A stretch of DNA of 64,000 bases from Ruminococcus flavefaciens. Its GTDB lineage: Bacteria; Bacillota; Clostridia; Oscillospirales; Ruminococcaceae. The stretch is taken from contig SVNH01000014.1 of assembly GCA_015067005.1 (NCBI GenBank), forward strand, positions 27,534 through 91,533, read 5' to 3'. Both the position numbers and the translations under genes were made by a program. The first letter of the stretch is position 1, and every line of letters starts with the position of its first letter. This document shows positions 26,730-36,497 of this stretch, in pieces. The notes beneath the pieces are model-generated. The model ran no database searches. It was given only the letters and a program-made list of their open reading frames with translations, and was not told the origin of the DNA.

Positions 26730-26758
26730 CGGCGGCTCTGAAAATGAGCCGCCGTTAA
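26730..26758 (+). terminator. Hairpin CGGCGGCTC-tgaaaat-GAGCCGCCG
   Basis: 9-bp stem between cotJC and nadE. Confidence 0.7.
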
Positions 26759-26831
26759 TCTTGACAACAGCCCGGCAATGTGGTATCCTTAATATTGGAT
26801 CAAGCAATAATATTTCAGGAGGTCTGAAATC

Positions 26832-27584
26832 ATGTCATATGAATTTGATGCTAAAAAAGTTGCAGCAGAGGTCATCGAATGGGTCAGGGAGCAGTTTGCT
26901 CAGACCGCATCTCCGGAAACAAAAGCCGTAATAGGAATATCCGGCGGAAAAGACAGTTCTGTCGCAGCCGCAGTCTGCGTTAAAGCACTCGGCAAGGACA
27001 GAGTTATCGGCGTACTTATGCCACAAGGAGAGCAGTCCGATATAGCATACAGCCGTTTGCTGGTAGACACTCTCGGCATCAAGAGTTATACTATAAACAT
27101 CGGTGATACTGTTTCTGCATTCATGAATGAACTCAAAAAGCACATCGAGCCTTCAAATCAGGCTATCGTAAACACTCCGGCAAGAATACGCATGACCACA
27201 CTTTATGCTGTGGCAGCTTCGTGCGGCGGACGTGTCATAAACACCTGTAATCTCTCCGAAGACTGGGTAGGCTATTCAACAAAATACGGCGATGCTGCCG
27301 GTGATCTGTCGCCTCTTTCCGACCTTACAGTAACCGAGGTGCTCGCTGTCGGTGACGAACTCGGTCTGCCGAAGGAACTCGTACATAAAGTACCGACAGA
27401 CGGTCTCTGCGGTAAAACTGACGAAGAAAACCTCGGCTTCACATACGCTATGCTTGACACTTACATCCGCGGTCTTGACGACCTCAGCGGTCATCCGCAG
27501 ATAAAGGAAAAGATCGACCGTCTGCACAAAGCAAATCTCCATAAACTCAGACTTATGCCCAAATATGAGCAGAATAAATCATAA
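26832..27584 (+). CDS. nadE: Ammonia-dependent NAD+ synthetase
   Basis: AVIGISGGKDSSVAAAVCVKALGKDRVIGVLMPQGEQSD; NTCNLSEDWVGYSTKYGDAAGDLSPL. Confidence 0.95.
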   Translation: MSYEFDAKKVAAEVIEWVREQFAQTASPETKAVIGISGGKDSSVAAAVCVKALGKDRVIGVLMPQGEQSDIAYSRLLVDTLGIKSYTINIGDTVSAFMNELKKHIEPSNQAIVNTPARIRMTTLYAVAASCGGRVINTCNLSEDWVGYSTKYGDAAGDLSPLSDLTVTEVLAVGDELGLPKELVHKVPTDGLCGKTDEENLGFTYAMLDTYIRGLDDLSGHPQIKEKIDRLHKANLHKLRLMPKYEQNKS

Positions 27585-27593
27585 CTGCCAATA

Positions 27594-27622
27594 CACGCCG
27601 GACTTATGTCCGGCTTTTTTTC
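27594..27622 (+). terminator. Rho-independent terminator of nadE
   Basis: GCCGGAC-ttat-GTCCGGC then TTTTTTT. Confidence 0.85.
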
Positions 27623-27698
27623 TGTATCTATTTACTTTTTCTTCAAATTGGTGTATAATTGATTTGATACTTAATGATATTTTTATGAGGTGACTCAA

Positions 27699-28991
27699 AT
27701 GAGCTTTTCTCCTAAAGAGATACTGAAATTCGTTGAGCAGAACGATGTCAAATTTATAAGGCTCACGTTTTCAGACGTTTCCGGAAGCCTGAAAAACGTG
27801 GCTATCATGCCGGACGAACTCCCACGCGCTTTTGAATACGGTATCCCTTTCGATGCTTCAAGCATTAGCGGCTGCCGTGAAGATATGCTGCTCGTTCCTG
27901 ATATTTCTACGCTGTCCGTACTTCCGTGGAGACCTAAATCAGGCAGAGTTGTACGCTTCTTCTGCTCGCTCAGAAATGCCGACGGCTCTGATTACCGCGG
28001 CGATATGCGTACAGAACTCACCAATTACATAAATTCACTGCGCCTTGACGGCTATTCATGCGAAATGGGTACTAAATGCGAATTCTACCTGTTTGATCTC
28101 GACGGTCACGGTCAGCCGACCAAAACTCCTCATGATAACGGCGGCTACCTTGATGTTGCACCGCTTGACAAGTGCGAAAACGCCCGCCGTGAAATCTGTC
28201 TTTCGCTCGAAGAAATGGGAATGCACCCGAAGAGCTCCTGCCATAAACACGGTCCGGCACAGAATGAGATAGATTTCCGCGAAAGTGAGCCTGTTACCGC
28301 TGCTGACAACATGGTACACTACAAGACTGTCGTTAAATCTATCGCTGCCCAGAACGGTCTGTTTGCGTCATTCATGCCAAAGCCTCTTCCTAACGAGCAC
28401 GGCAGCGCTCTGAGCATACTTCTCAGCATCAAAAAGAATGGCGAGCAGATCTTCGGCAGTTCTACCGAGGATATGTCCCACGAAGGAAAGTGCTTTATTT
28501 CCGGTGTTCTTGAACGTATACGCGAAATAACCGCCTTCCTCAACCCGACAACAAATTCCTATAAACGCTTTGGCATAGGTTATGCCCCAAAATACGTTGA
28601 CTGGAGTTTCGAGAACCGCTCTCAGCTGATACGTATTCCGCGTACCGCCGGACTTTCTCCGCGTATTGAGCTCCGCTCTGCTGATGCCTGCTGTAATCCC
28701 TATGTGACATTCCGTCTCATACTTGCTGCCGGTATCGAAGGTATACGCGCAAATGACTGCTCTCTGCTTGAGAGCACGATGAACCACAGTAAATCCACTG
28801 ATTTTGAACCTCTCCCCCACTCTCTTGAGGAAGCCTGCAAAATTGCTCAGCAAAGCGAGTTCGTCCGCAGGAATCTTCCCGATGAGATACTCTCCGATAT
28901 TTTCGCACAGCTCGAAAAGCAGATACAGGAGTACAACCTCGCCCGTAACAAGGACGAATTCGAGGAGAACTACTACTTTAAATTTGTCTGA
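27699..28991 (+). CDS. glnA: Glutamine synthetase type I
   Basis: VKFIRLTFSDVSGSLKNVAIMPDELPRAFEYGIPFDASSISG; NPTTNSYKRFGIGYAPKYVDWSFENRSQLIRIP. Confidence 0.93.
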   Translation: MSFSPKEILKFVEQNDVKFIRLTFSDVSGSLKNVAIMPDELPRAFEYGIPFDASSISGCREDMLLVPDISTLSVLPWRPKSGRVVRFFCSLRNADGSDYRGDMRTELTNYINSLRLDGYSCEMGTKCEFYLFDLDGHGQPTKTPHDNGGYLDVAPLDKCENARREICLSLEEMGMHPKSSCHKHGPAQNEIDFRESEPVTAADNMVHYKTVVKSIAAQNGLFASFMPKPLPNEHGSALSILLSIKKNGEQIFGSSTEDMSHEGKCFISGVLERIREITAFLNPTTNSYKRFGIGYAPKYVDWSFENRSQLIRIPRTAGLSPRIELRSADACCNPYVTFRLILAAGIEGIRANDCSLLESTMNHSKSTDFEPLPHSLEEACKIAQQSEFVRRNLPDEILSDIFAQLEKQIQEYNLARNKDEFEENYYFKFV

Positions 28992-29004
28992 GGACTGATC
29001 TTCT

Positions 29005-29577
29005 ATGAACAGAGCTTTGATAGTTACTTCATCACAAGAAAGCGCCGATATGCTCCAACAGATACTCTCCGCCGAGGGCTACGGCATCATAGCTGTTGCA
29101 AGATCCGGCAGCGAGGCACGAAGGCTCGTTGTCAGCGATACCGAACCTGAACTCGTTATAATCAACTCACCGCTTTCTGACGAATTCGGTCAGGAACTTG
29201 CTGTGATGATAACAGAGAATACTTCCGCCGGAATAATACTCATCTGCCGGAATGACATTGCAGACGATATTGCAGATAAAGTCTCCGATAGCGGTGTTTG
29301 TGTAGTTCCGAAGCCGGTAAACCGGCAGCTTCTCAGCCGCTCGGTAAAGCTTATCACAGCTACACGTACACGTATGATGGGGCTGAAAAAAGAAAACGCC
29401 GATCTCCTTACCAAGATCGACGAAATGCGGCTTATCAACCGCGCTAAGTGTACCCTCATGCAGTACCTGAAATTTACTGAGCCCCAGGCACATAAGTACA
29501 TTGAAAAACAAGCTATGAATACCCGTCAGACGCGCCGTGAAGTCGCAATGAGAATACTTGCCACGTATGAACGCTGA
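29005..29577 (+). CDS. ANTAR-domain response regulator
   Basis: Receiver-like N-terminus plus ANTAR C-terminus (LLTKIDEMRLINRAKCTLMQYLKFTEPQAHKYIEKQAMNTRQTRREVAMRIL). Confidence 0.9.
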   Translation: MNRALIVTSSQESADMLQQILSAEGYGIIAVARSGSEARRLVVSDTEPELVIINSPLSDEFGQELAVMITENTSAGIILICRNDIADDIADKVSDSGVCVVPKPVNRQLLSRSVKLITATRTRMMGLKKENADLLTKIDEMRLINRAKCTLMQYLKFTEPQAHKYIEKQAMNTRQTRREVAMRILATYER

Positions 29578-29605
29578 GTGCGCTTCTGATCTATCTTACA
29601 TAAAA

Positions 29606-29627
29606 AGGACGGCAGCTGCCGTCCTTA
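29606..29627. terminator. Palindromic bidirectional terminator
   Basis: AAGGACGGCAGCTGCCGTCCTT between convergent genes. Confidence 0.7.
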
Positions 29628-29631
29628 ATTA

Positions 29632-30138
29632 TTACTTATTGTCTTTTTTGTCCTCTGCTTTTTCAGCAGCTTCTTCATCTTCTGAATCCTCGAAGTCCTC
29701 GATAGTGAGGTTATCGTAATCAAATTCAAGAAGCTCATTGCAATTAGGACAATTCATTGAACCCTCTTCGATCATGCCTTCATCAAGGAGAATCGTGTCT
29801 CCGCAGGTAGGGCAAGTAACCTCGTAGAGTTCATCATCATCGTCGTCGAAATCGTAATCATCGTCCCAGTCATCGTCGTCGCAGTTATCGCAATCGCCGT
29901 CGCACTCATCGCACTCATCATCGTAGAAGTCGTCCTCTACTGCGCCGAGATCCTCATCGAGGATGTCGCAGAGTTCTGTGAGTTCGTCGACCTGAGACTG
30001 AAGATCCTCAACATACATTACAAGCTCCTGCATGACCTCAGACATCTGAAGCAGTGCCTTGCCTTCCTTAGTAGTATTATCTACCTCAAGACCGTCAAGG
30101 AGTCCCTGTAAATAAGACATTTTTTCAGTAAGCTTCAT
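29632..30138 (-). CDS. CD1247-type N-terminal domain / zinc-ribbon protein with Asp/Cys-rich linker
   Basis: MKLTEKMSYLQGLLDGLEVDNTTKEGKALLQMSEVMQELV...; CPTCGDT...CPNCNELLEF zinc ribbon. Confidence 0.75.
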   Translation of the reverse strand: MKLTEKMSYLQGLLDGLEVDNTTKEGKALLQMSEVMQELVMYVEDLQSQVDELTELCDILDEDLGAVEDDFYDDECDECDGDCDNCDDDDWDDDYDFDDDDDELYEVTCPTCGDTILLDEGMIEEGSMNCPNCNELLEFDYDNLTIEDFEDSEDEEAAEKAEDKKDNK

Positions 30139-30171
30139 AATAAGCCCTCCTATATCCTGAACTGTCGGCAA

Positions 30172-30729
30172 TTATGCTCTTGACATATACTCGCCGGTTC
30201 TTGTATCTACCTGGATCTTCTCACCTTCATTGATGAAGAGCGGAACCTTGATCTCAGCGCCTGTTTCGAGTGTTGCAGGCTTTGTTGCGTTAGTAGCTGT
30301 ATCGCCCTTGAAGCCAGGATCTGTCTGAGTTACAACGAGTTCTACGAAGTTTGGCGGTTCAACACCGAAAACGCTTCCCTTGTATGAGAGTACCTTACAG
30401 ATCATCTCTTCCTTAACGAACTTGAAGCTGTCGCCAAGCTTGTCAGCGCTGATCGGAACCTGCTCATAGGACTCAAGATCCATGAAGTAGTAAAGGTCGC
30501 CGTCGTTGTAGCTATACTGCATATCCTTTCTCTCAACGAAAGCTGTCGGGAACTTAGCTGTCGGGTTGAAAGAAGTTTCAACAACTGAACCTGTGATAAC
30601 GTTCTTGTATTTTGTTCTTACAAAAGCAGCGCCCTTACCTGGCTTAACGTGCTGGAATTCAATAACCTGAACGACCTGTCCGTCAAGTTCAAAAGTAACG
30701 CCGTTTCTGAAATCTCCTGCTGAAATCAT
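30172..30729 (-). CDS. efp: Elongation factor P
   Basis: [47 protein letters not shown]. Confidence 0.98.
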   Translation of the reverse strand: MISAGDFRNGVTFELDGQVVQVIEFQHVKPGKGAAFVRTKYKNVITGSVVETSFNPTAKFPTAFVERKDMQYSYNDGDLYYFMDLESYEQVPISADKLGDSFKFVKEEMICKVLSYKGSVFGVEPPNFVELVVTQTDPGFKGDTATNATKPATLETGAEIKVPLFINEGEKIQVDTRTGEYMSRA

Positions 30730-30813
30730 TATAAATACCTCCGTATTTTTTCAATATAATATACTTTATTTTACCACATTTCAAGACTTATTGCAATACC
30801 TAAAACGTGATAA

Positions 30814-31878
30814 TTATAAAGATATAAGATTTTTTGCACATTTTGTCAGATTTTCACATCCGTTTTCAGTTAATATGACAAAATCTTCAATTCTTACTCC
30901 AAATTTGCCTGCAATATATATTCCCGGTTCAATTGTTACTACCGCACCTGCCGGCAAGGTCAGCTTATAATTCGGAGAGGCGTTCGGTTTCTCATGTATT
31001 TCAAGTCCGACTCCGTGACCGAGAGAGTGTCCGAAACATTCACCGTAGCCGTTTTCGACAATAATGCTCCTCGAAGCATTGTCAAGCGCCTCACCGGTAA
31101 TACCTGCTTCAGCCGCTTCGATACCAGCCTTCTGCGCCTCAAGGACAATACTGTATACCTTACGCATATCATCATCAGGCTCACCAACACAGATAGTCCT
31201 CGTCATATCGCTGTGATAGCCGTTCCATACTGCACCGAAGTCCATGAGCACGAATTCTCCGCGCTGTATCTTCTTGTCGGAAGGAACGCCGTGCGGCATG
31301 GAAGTATTCGTTCCGGAAAGCACTATCGTCTCAAACGAGAGATCCTCTGCGCCGTTCTCAAACATAAGCCGGTTAAGTTCAAGAGCAGTTTCACGTTCGG
31401 TCACGCCTTCCCGAATGAACGGAAGCAGCTGTTCAAAGGCAGTCTCAGCGATCTCCTGAGCTCTGCGTATACACGCTATCTCGTCTGCGTCCTTCACCAT
31501 TCTCATGTCCGCGATGGCATTGCTGAGCGCATCAGAGCTGTCTATCTCATATTCTCTCAGAAAATGCTGATATGTGTTGAGTTCCTTGACAGTCATCGTC
31601 TCGGACTCTATCGCTATCGACGCAGCCTCGTGCTTTTTAAGGAGTTCACTCAGCTGAGGATAAAGTCGCTTCATTTCGAGCACCTCAGCCTCCCTGACCG
31701 TCGCACGGGCTTTTTCGATATACCGGAAGTCTATCAGCAGATATGCCTTATCTCTGAAAGCCGCAATAACTCCTGCCGACGACTTCATCCCTGTAAAATA
31801 CCTTCGGTTGACATCAGACGTTATGAGAATGCAGTCAGCGCCGGTATAATGCTCAAATAGTCTTTCAAGTCTTGTCAA
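30814..31878 (-). CDS. Xaa-Pro aminopeptidase (M24 family)
   Basis: LMDFGAVWNGYHSDMTRTICVGEP; FGHSLGHGVGLEIHEKPNASP; probable TTG start at 31878 behind GAGGGGG. Confidence 0.93.
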   Translation of the reverse strand: MTRLERLFEHYTGADCILITSDVNRRYFTGMKSSAGVIAAFRDKAYLLIDFRYIEKARATVREAEVLEMKRLYPQLSELLKKHEAASIAIESETMTVKELNTYQHFLREYEIDSSDALSNAIADMRMVKDADEIACIRRAQEIAETAFEQLLPFIREGVTERETALELNRLMFENGAEDLSFETIVLSGTNTSMPHGVPSDKKIQRGEFVLMDFGAVWNGYHSDMTRTICVGEPDDDMRKVYSIVLEAQKAGIEAAEAGITGEALDNASRSIIVENGYGECFGHSLGHGVGLEIHEKPNASPNYKLTLPAGAVVTIEPGIYIAGKFGVRIEDFVILTENGCENLTKCAKNLISL

Positions 31879-31891
31879 AACGTGCGCCCCC

Positions 31892-32323
31892 TCAGAGCTC
31901 GGCAAGTGCCTGTACTGCAAGGTAGTAGCTTATAGCGCCGAATCCGCAGATCGTACCGCGGCAAACCTCAGAAATAACGGAATTTGCACGGAATGCGTCT
32001 CTTGCAAAGACGTTGCTGATATGCACCTCAATGACAGGTATCTTTATAGCCGCAATAGCGTCTCTGATAGCGTAGCTGTAATGTGTATATGCGCCTGCAT
32101 TGAGGATAACACCATCAAAAGATGTCCTTGCAGCGTGAAGCTTATCTATGATAGCGCCCTCATGATTGGACTGGAATATCTCGCACTGCATCCCCTGTTC
32201 TTTTGCGCGTTCAATGATATTATCGTTGAGCGTATCTATGGTCATATTTCCGTAAACTCCCGGTTCACGCTCACCGAGAAGATTGAGGTTCGGACCGTGT
32301 ATAACAAGTATTTTCTTAATCAT
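31892..32323 (-). CDS. aroQ: Type II 3-dehydroquinate dehydratase
   Basis: ILVIHGPNLNLLGEREPGVYG; VILNAGAYTHYSYAIRDAI. Confidence 0.97.
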   Translation of the reverse strand: MIKKILVIHGPNLNLLGEREPGVYGNMTIDTLNDNIIERAKEQGMQCEIFQSNHEGAIIDKLHAARTSFDGVILNAGAYTHYSYAIRDAIAAIKIPVIEVHISNVFARDAFRANSVISEVCRGTICGFGAISYYLAVQALAEL

Positions 32324-32868
32324 AAGTTCAATGCCTTTCTATCATCTAAAAATCTCTTTGGCAGAAACGGCCTTTCGAGGACCCTTTTGAATCTTATAAA
32401 GCGGTGCTTTCTGCCTTCCGGTTTTATCGGTTTCACGTATATGGACGTAACTCCCGAAAAATTTGCGCCCCATATATCAGTGAAGAGCTGGTCGCCGACA
32501 GCAGCAGTCTCATCCGGCTGAAGCTCCATTAGTGCAAGTGCTTTCGTATACCCTCTGCGAAGCGGCTTACCGCAGTCGCAGAGACATTCTATGCCAAGTC
32601 TCTCAGCAAAGCTGATAACACGTTCTCCGTGGTTATTCGAGGCTATAACAAGGCGTACACCGTGCTTTTTCATATTCTCCGTCCACTCCGCAACACCCTT
32701 AGCAGGTACAGGATCATCGTGAACAGCAAGAGTATTATCAACATCAAGGATAAGTCCGCGGATATCATGCGCCGCAAGGAATTTCGGAGATATGCTCGTT
32801 ACTCTTCTGAAGGCGAAATCCACGCCGGTTTTTGTAAGTTTATGTCTTAAACTCAAGGTTACTGTCAA
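32320..32868 (-). CDS. yqeG: YqeG family HAD IIIA-type phosphatase
   Basis: IRGLILDVDNTLAVHDDPVPAKGVAEW; AVGDQLFTDIWGANFSGV. Confidence 0.92.
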   Translation of the reverse strand: MTVTLSLRHKLTKTGVDFAFRRVTSISPKFLAAHDIRGLILDVDNTLAVHDDPVPAKGVAEWTENMKKHGVRLVIASNNHGERVISFAERLGIECLCDCGKPLRRGYTKALALMELQPDETAAVGDQLFTDIWGANFSGVTSIYVKPIKPEGRKHRFIRFKRVLERPFLPKRFLDDRKALNL

Positions 32869-32936
32869 CTCCGTTCAACAAATGAAAAAGCGAACCCGCA
32901 GGCCCGCTTTTATCAACATAAATTGTCATCGTAAGA

Positions 32937-33110
32937 TCAATACTTACGCTTACGAGCTGCCTCAGACTTCTTCTTACGCTTTACCGAAGGCTTCTCATAG
33001 TGTTCTCTCTTACGAACCTCAGCAATGACGCCATCCTTTGCACATGATCTCTTAAATCTCTTAAGAGCTGTATCCAAAGACTCGTTTTTGCCAACACGAA
33101 CTTCTGCCAC
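32937..33110 (-). CDS. rpsU: 30S ribosomal protein S21 (GTG start)
   Basis: Hand translation: [57 protein letters not shown]. Too short for the ORF track. Confidence 0.95.
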   Translation of the reverse strand: MAEVRVGKNESLDTALKRFKRSCAKDGVIAEVRKREHYEKPSVKRKKKSEAARKRKY

Positions 33111-33294
33111 TTCTTTCCCTCCCTTATTCAGAGGTTGCCCGAAGCATCCTCCGGACGTCTATACTAATCACTCAAAAGAGTGTCAGTCAGCTTACAACCT
33201 GAACACAGCAGATATACTAAATGCAATAATATAATAATATTTTATCACAAGTTAACCACATTGTCAAGCATTTTTTTGACAGTTTAAAAATTCG

Positions 33295-35727
33295 TTATTT
33301 TGCAACAATATTAACAAGTTTATTTGGTACATATATCTGCTTGATGATGTTCTTTCCGTCAGTGAATTCCTTCACCTTTTCATCAGCAAGTGCCTGTGCT
33401 ATGACAGAATCCTTATCTGCATCCACTGCAACACTGAGTTTTGCTCTGAGTTTGCCATTTACCTGTACAACGACCTCAACGGTATCCTCAACAAGCTGTG
33501 ATTCATCGTATGAAGGCCACGGCTCGAATGCGATAGTATCATTGTGACCGAAAATGCTCCATATCTCTTCACCGACATGAGGTGTGATACAGGACATCAT
33601 CTTGATAAGTCCCTCAGCGTATTCCTTCGGACACTTTCCTACCTTGTAGACCTCGTTCACGAATATCATCATCTGACTGATAGCGGTATTGAACGCCAGC
33701 TTCTCGAAGTCATCAGTTACCTTCTTGACTGTCTTGTGGTATACCTTAGTGAGAGAGCCGTCATTGTCATCAGTGAGATTCTCGGTCTCAGTGAAGAAGT
33801 TCCAAACTCTCTGTACAAATCTCTTTGCGCCCTCAACACCGTTTTTGCTCCACGGCTTGCTCACCTCAAGAGGTCCCATGAACATCTCATAGAGACGAAG
33901 TGTATCAGCGCCGTAATCTCTTACGATGTCGGACGGATTTACTACGAATTCAGGGAAACGCTTACCCATTTTGATACCATTCTCACCGAGTATCATTCCC
34001 TGATGAACAAGCTTCTTGAATGGTTCTTTTGTAGGTGCAAGTCCTTTATCATAGAGGTATCTGTTCCAGATACGTGAATAAATAAGGTGACCTACTGCGT
34101 GTTCAGGTCCGCCGATATAGAGGTCAACAGGCATCCAGTGCTTGAGAAGTTCCGGATCTGCAAACTGCTTGTCGTTGTGCGGATCTATATATCTGAAATA
34201 ATACCAGCTTGAACCGGCACTTCCGGGCATTGTTGAAGTCTCACGAGTACCCTTTATGCCATTATTATCGTACTTTTTCCACTCGGTTGCATTTTCGAGC
34301 GGTGCTTTGCCGTTCTTGCCCTTATAGTCGTCAAGCTCAGGAAGAATGAGCGGAAGTTCTGAATCGTCAAGTGCATGGATAGCACCGTCCTCGCCGTGAA
34401 CTACCGGAACAGGCTCGCCCCAGTAACGCTGACGTGCGAAGATCCACTCGCGGAAGTGGTAGTTTACAGTACGCTTTGCTCTGCCCATTTTTTCGAGTTT
34501 CTGAGTGATAGCTTCCTTTGCTTCCTCAACTGTCATCCCGGTAAATTCCTCGGAGTTGATAAGCTTATAGCCCTTGCCGAGGTACTCGGTCTTTTCCATT
34601 GCAGCCTCAGAAACGTCAATGTGACTATCCTTGCCGTCGATAACCTGTATCATGTCGATATTATGAGCGACTGCATACTCAAAATCGCGCTGATCGTGGC
34701 TCGGAACTGCCATTACAGCACCTGTTCCGTAGCTTGCAAGTACAAAGTCGCCGATGAACATACGCACTTCCTTGCCGTTTACAGGATTGATGCAGGTCAC
34801 GCCCTTGAGCTCACAGCCGGACTTTGTCTTGTTGAGTTCAGTACGATCCATATCGTTCTTTTTCTTTGTTTCAGCAATATAAGCCTCGACCTCTTCACGG
34901 TTCTGGACTCTGTCGAGAAGGCTCTCTGTTACAGCGCCGTCCGGAGCGAGTACCATGAATGTGATACCATAGATAGTTTCGATGCAGGTCGTAAAGATAG
35001 AGAACTTGCCGCCGCCAACGATATCGAATTCTACCTCAACACCAGTAGACTTGCCTATCCAGTTACGCTGGATAGCCTTTGTGGACTCAGGCCAGTCGAT
35101 CTCATCAAGACCTTCGAGAAGCTTCTCTGCAAAAGCAGGCTGGTCGATCACCCACTGCTTCATGTTCTTACGAACAACAGGGAAACCGCCGCGCTCAGAC
35201 TTGCCGTCGATGACCTCATCGTTTGAAAGCACTGTACCGAGCTCCTCGCACCAGTTTACAGGCATATCTATGTACTTTGCATAGCCGTCATTGTAGAGCT
35301 GCTTGAATATCCACTGAGTCCACTTGTAGAATTCAGGATCAGAAGTAGCTATCATTTTTGACCAGTCATAGTCAAAGCCGAGTTCCTTGAGCTGCTTCGA
35401 GAATGTCTTGATATTCTCCTGTGTGAAGCCGTTCGGATGATTTCCTGTATTGACCGCATACTGCTCAGCAGGAAGTCCGAAGGAATCATAGCCCATCGGG
35501 TGCAGGACATTATATCCCTGCATACGCTTCATTCTTGATACTATATCGGTAGCTGTATATCCCTCAGGATGACCAGCGTGGAGACCTACTCCAGAAGGGT
35601 ACGGGAACATATCGAGTGCATAGAACTTAGGCTTGCTGAAGTCCCATACATCTGTTTTGAAGGTTTCGTGTTCTTCCCAGTATTTCTGCCATTTAGCCTC
35701 GATAGACTTAAAGTCGTATCTGCTCAT
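33295..35727 (-). CDS. leuS: Leucyl-tRNA synthetase
   Basis: FYALDMFPYPSGVGLHAGHPEGYTATDIVSRMKRMQGYNVLHPMGYDSFGLPAEQYA. Confidence 0.99.
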   Translation of the reverse strand: MSRYDFKSIEAKWQKYWEEHETFKTDVWDFSKPKFYALDMFPYPSGVGLHAGHPEGYTATDIVSRMKRMQGYNVLHPMGYDSFGLPAEQYAVNTGNHPNGFTQENIKTFSKQLKELGFDYDWSKMIATSDPEFYKWTQWIFKQLYNDGYAKYIDMPVNWCEELGTVLSNDEVIDGKSERGGFPVVRKNMKQWVIDQPAFAEKLLEGLDEIDWPESTKAIQRNWIGKSTGVEVEFDIVGGGKFSIFTTCIETIYGITFMVLAPDGAVTESLLDRVQNREEVEAYIAETKKKNDMDRTELNKTKSGCELKGVTCINPVNGKEVRMFIGDFVLASYGTGAVMAVPSHDQRDFEYAVAHNIDMIQVIDGKDSHIDVSEAAMEKTEYLGKGYKLINSEEFTGMTVEEAKEAITQKLEKMGRAKRTVNYHFREWIFARQRYWGEPVPVVHGEDGAIHALDDSELPLILPELDDYKGKNGKAPLENATEWKKYDNNGIKGTRETSTMPGSAGSSWYYFRYIDPHNDKQFADPELLKHWMPVDLYIGGPEHAVGHLIYSRIWNRYLYDKGLAPTKEPFKKLVHQGMILGENGIKMGKRFPEFVVNPSDIVRDYGADTLRLYEMFMGPLEVSKPWSKNGVEGAKRFVQRVWNFFTETENLTDDNDGSLTKVYHKTVKKVTDDFEKLAFNTAISQMMIFVNEVYKVGKCPKEYAEGLIKMMSCITPHVGEEIWSIFGHNDTIAFEPWPSYDESQLVEDTVEVVVQVNGKLRAKLSVAVDADKDSVIAQALADEKVKEFTDGKNIIKQIYVPNKLVNIVAK

Positions 35728-35746
35728 TTCAAATCATTCCTCCGAA

Positions 35747-36118
35747 TCATTTATTGAATAGTTCCGGTAATTCATCCCACTTGTTTGTGAAATGCTCTTT
35801 GATATCCGAATTTGTAAATATCAGCGCAGCGCAGGCAACGTCTGCGATGCCCTCTATCAGATAGATCCAGTTATCCGAGATATGTGAGATATTTGCCGGA
35901 AGGTGTATCAGTGCGATATAAACAAGATAACCTGCTGTGACGTAGTTCACATACTGCAAGCCTGTATACAGGGCTGCGGCAATGAACACACCAACGATAA
36001 TATCACCGAATCCGCCGCCGAGTATCATATTCAGGATCGCTTTAACGATGGTATAGATACCAACAGCAAGTGCAAGCTTTCTTCCGTTTTCATTATTGGT
36101 CTTCAAAGAAAGACTCAC
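35747..36118 (-). CDS. Hypothetical small membrane protein
   Basis: Several hydrophobic helices (LAVGIYTIVKAILNMILGGGFGDIIVGVFIAAALYTGLQ). Confidence 0.6.
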   Translation of the reverse strand: MSLSLKTNNENGRKLALAVGIYTIVKAILNMILGGGFGDIIVGVFIAAALYTGLQYVNYVTAGYLVYIALIHLPANISHISDNWIYLIEGIADVACAALIFTNSDIKEHFTNKWDELPELFNK

Positions 36119-36474
36119 TCCTTTGTAATAAGATGGCTTATGTCTATCTGTTCACCGTCTGCCCAAAGACCTTCAAGCTTATAGAAGTTTCTTGTATCCT
36201 TGTAGAATACGTGTACTATAATATCGCCGTAATCGAGGATTATCCATGTGTTGCCTGTATCAGCCTCACGTCTTTCGGGTTCGATGCCTTTCTGTGAAAG
36301 CTGGAATTCAACTTCATCAGCGAGTGTACGTGCATGGGTATTGCTCGTACCGTTTACAATAACGAAATAGTCAGCAAGAATAGTAAGATCCGAGATCTTC
36401 AGTGCCTGAATATCTTCTCCCCTCTTAAGATCGAGAGTTTTCACGATAAGTTCAAGTTTTTCCTGCTCTGTCAT
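36115..36474 (-). CDS. rsfS: Ribosome silencing factor
   Basis: LDLKRGEDIQALKISDLTILADYFVIVNGTSNTHARTLADEVE; WIILDYGDIIVHVF. Confidence 0.97.
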   Translation of the reverse strand: MTEQEKLELIVKTLDLKRGEDIQALKISDLTILADYFVIVNGTSNTHARTLADEVEFQLSQKGIEPERREADTGNTWIILDYGDIIVHVFYKDTRNFYKLEGLWADGEQIDISHLITKE

Positions 36475-36497
36475 ATATACACATCCTTTGCGGTTAA

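Noticed and set aside
34375-35226. 283-aa plus-strand ORF opposite leuS
   Set aside because: Antisense to leuS, no recognisable motif.
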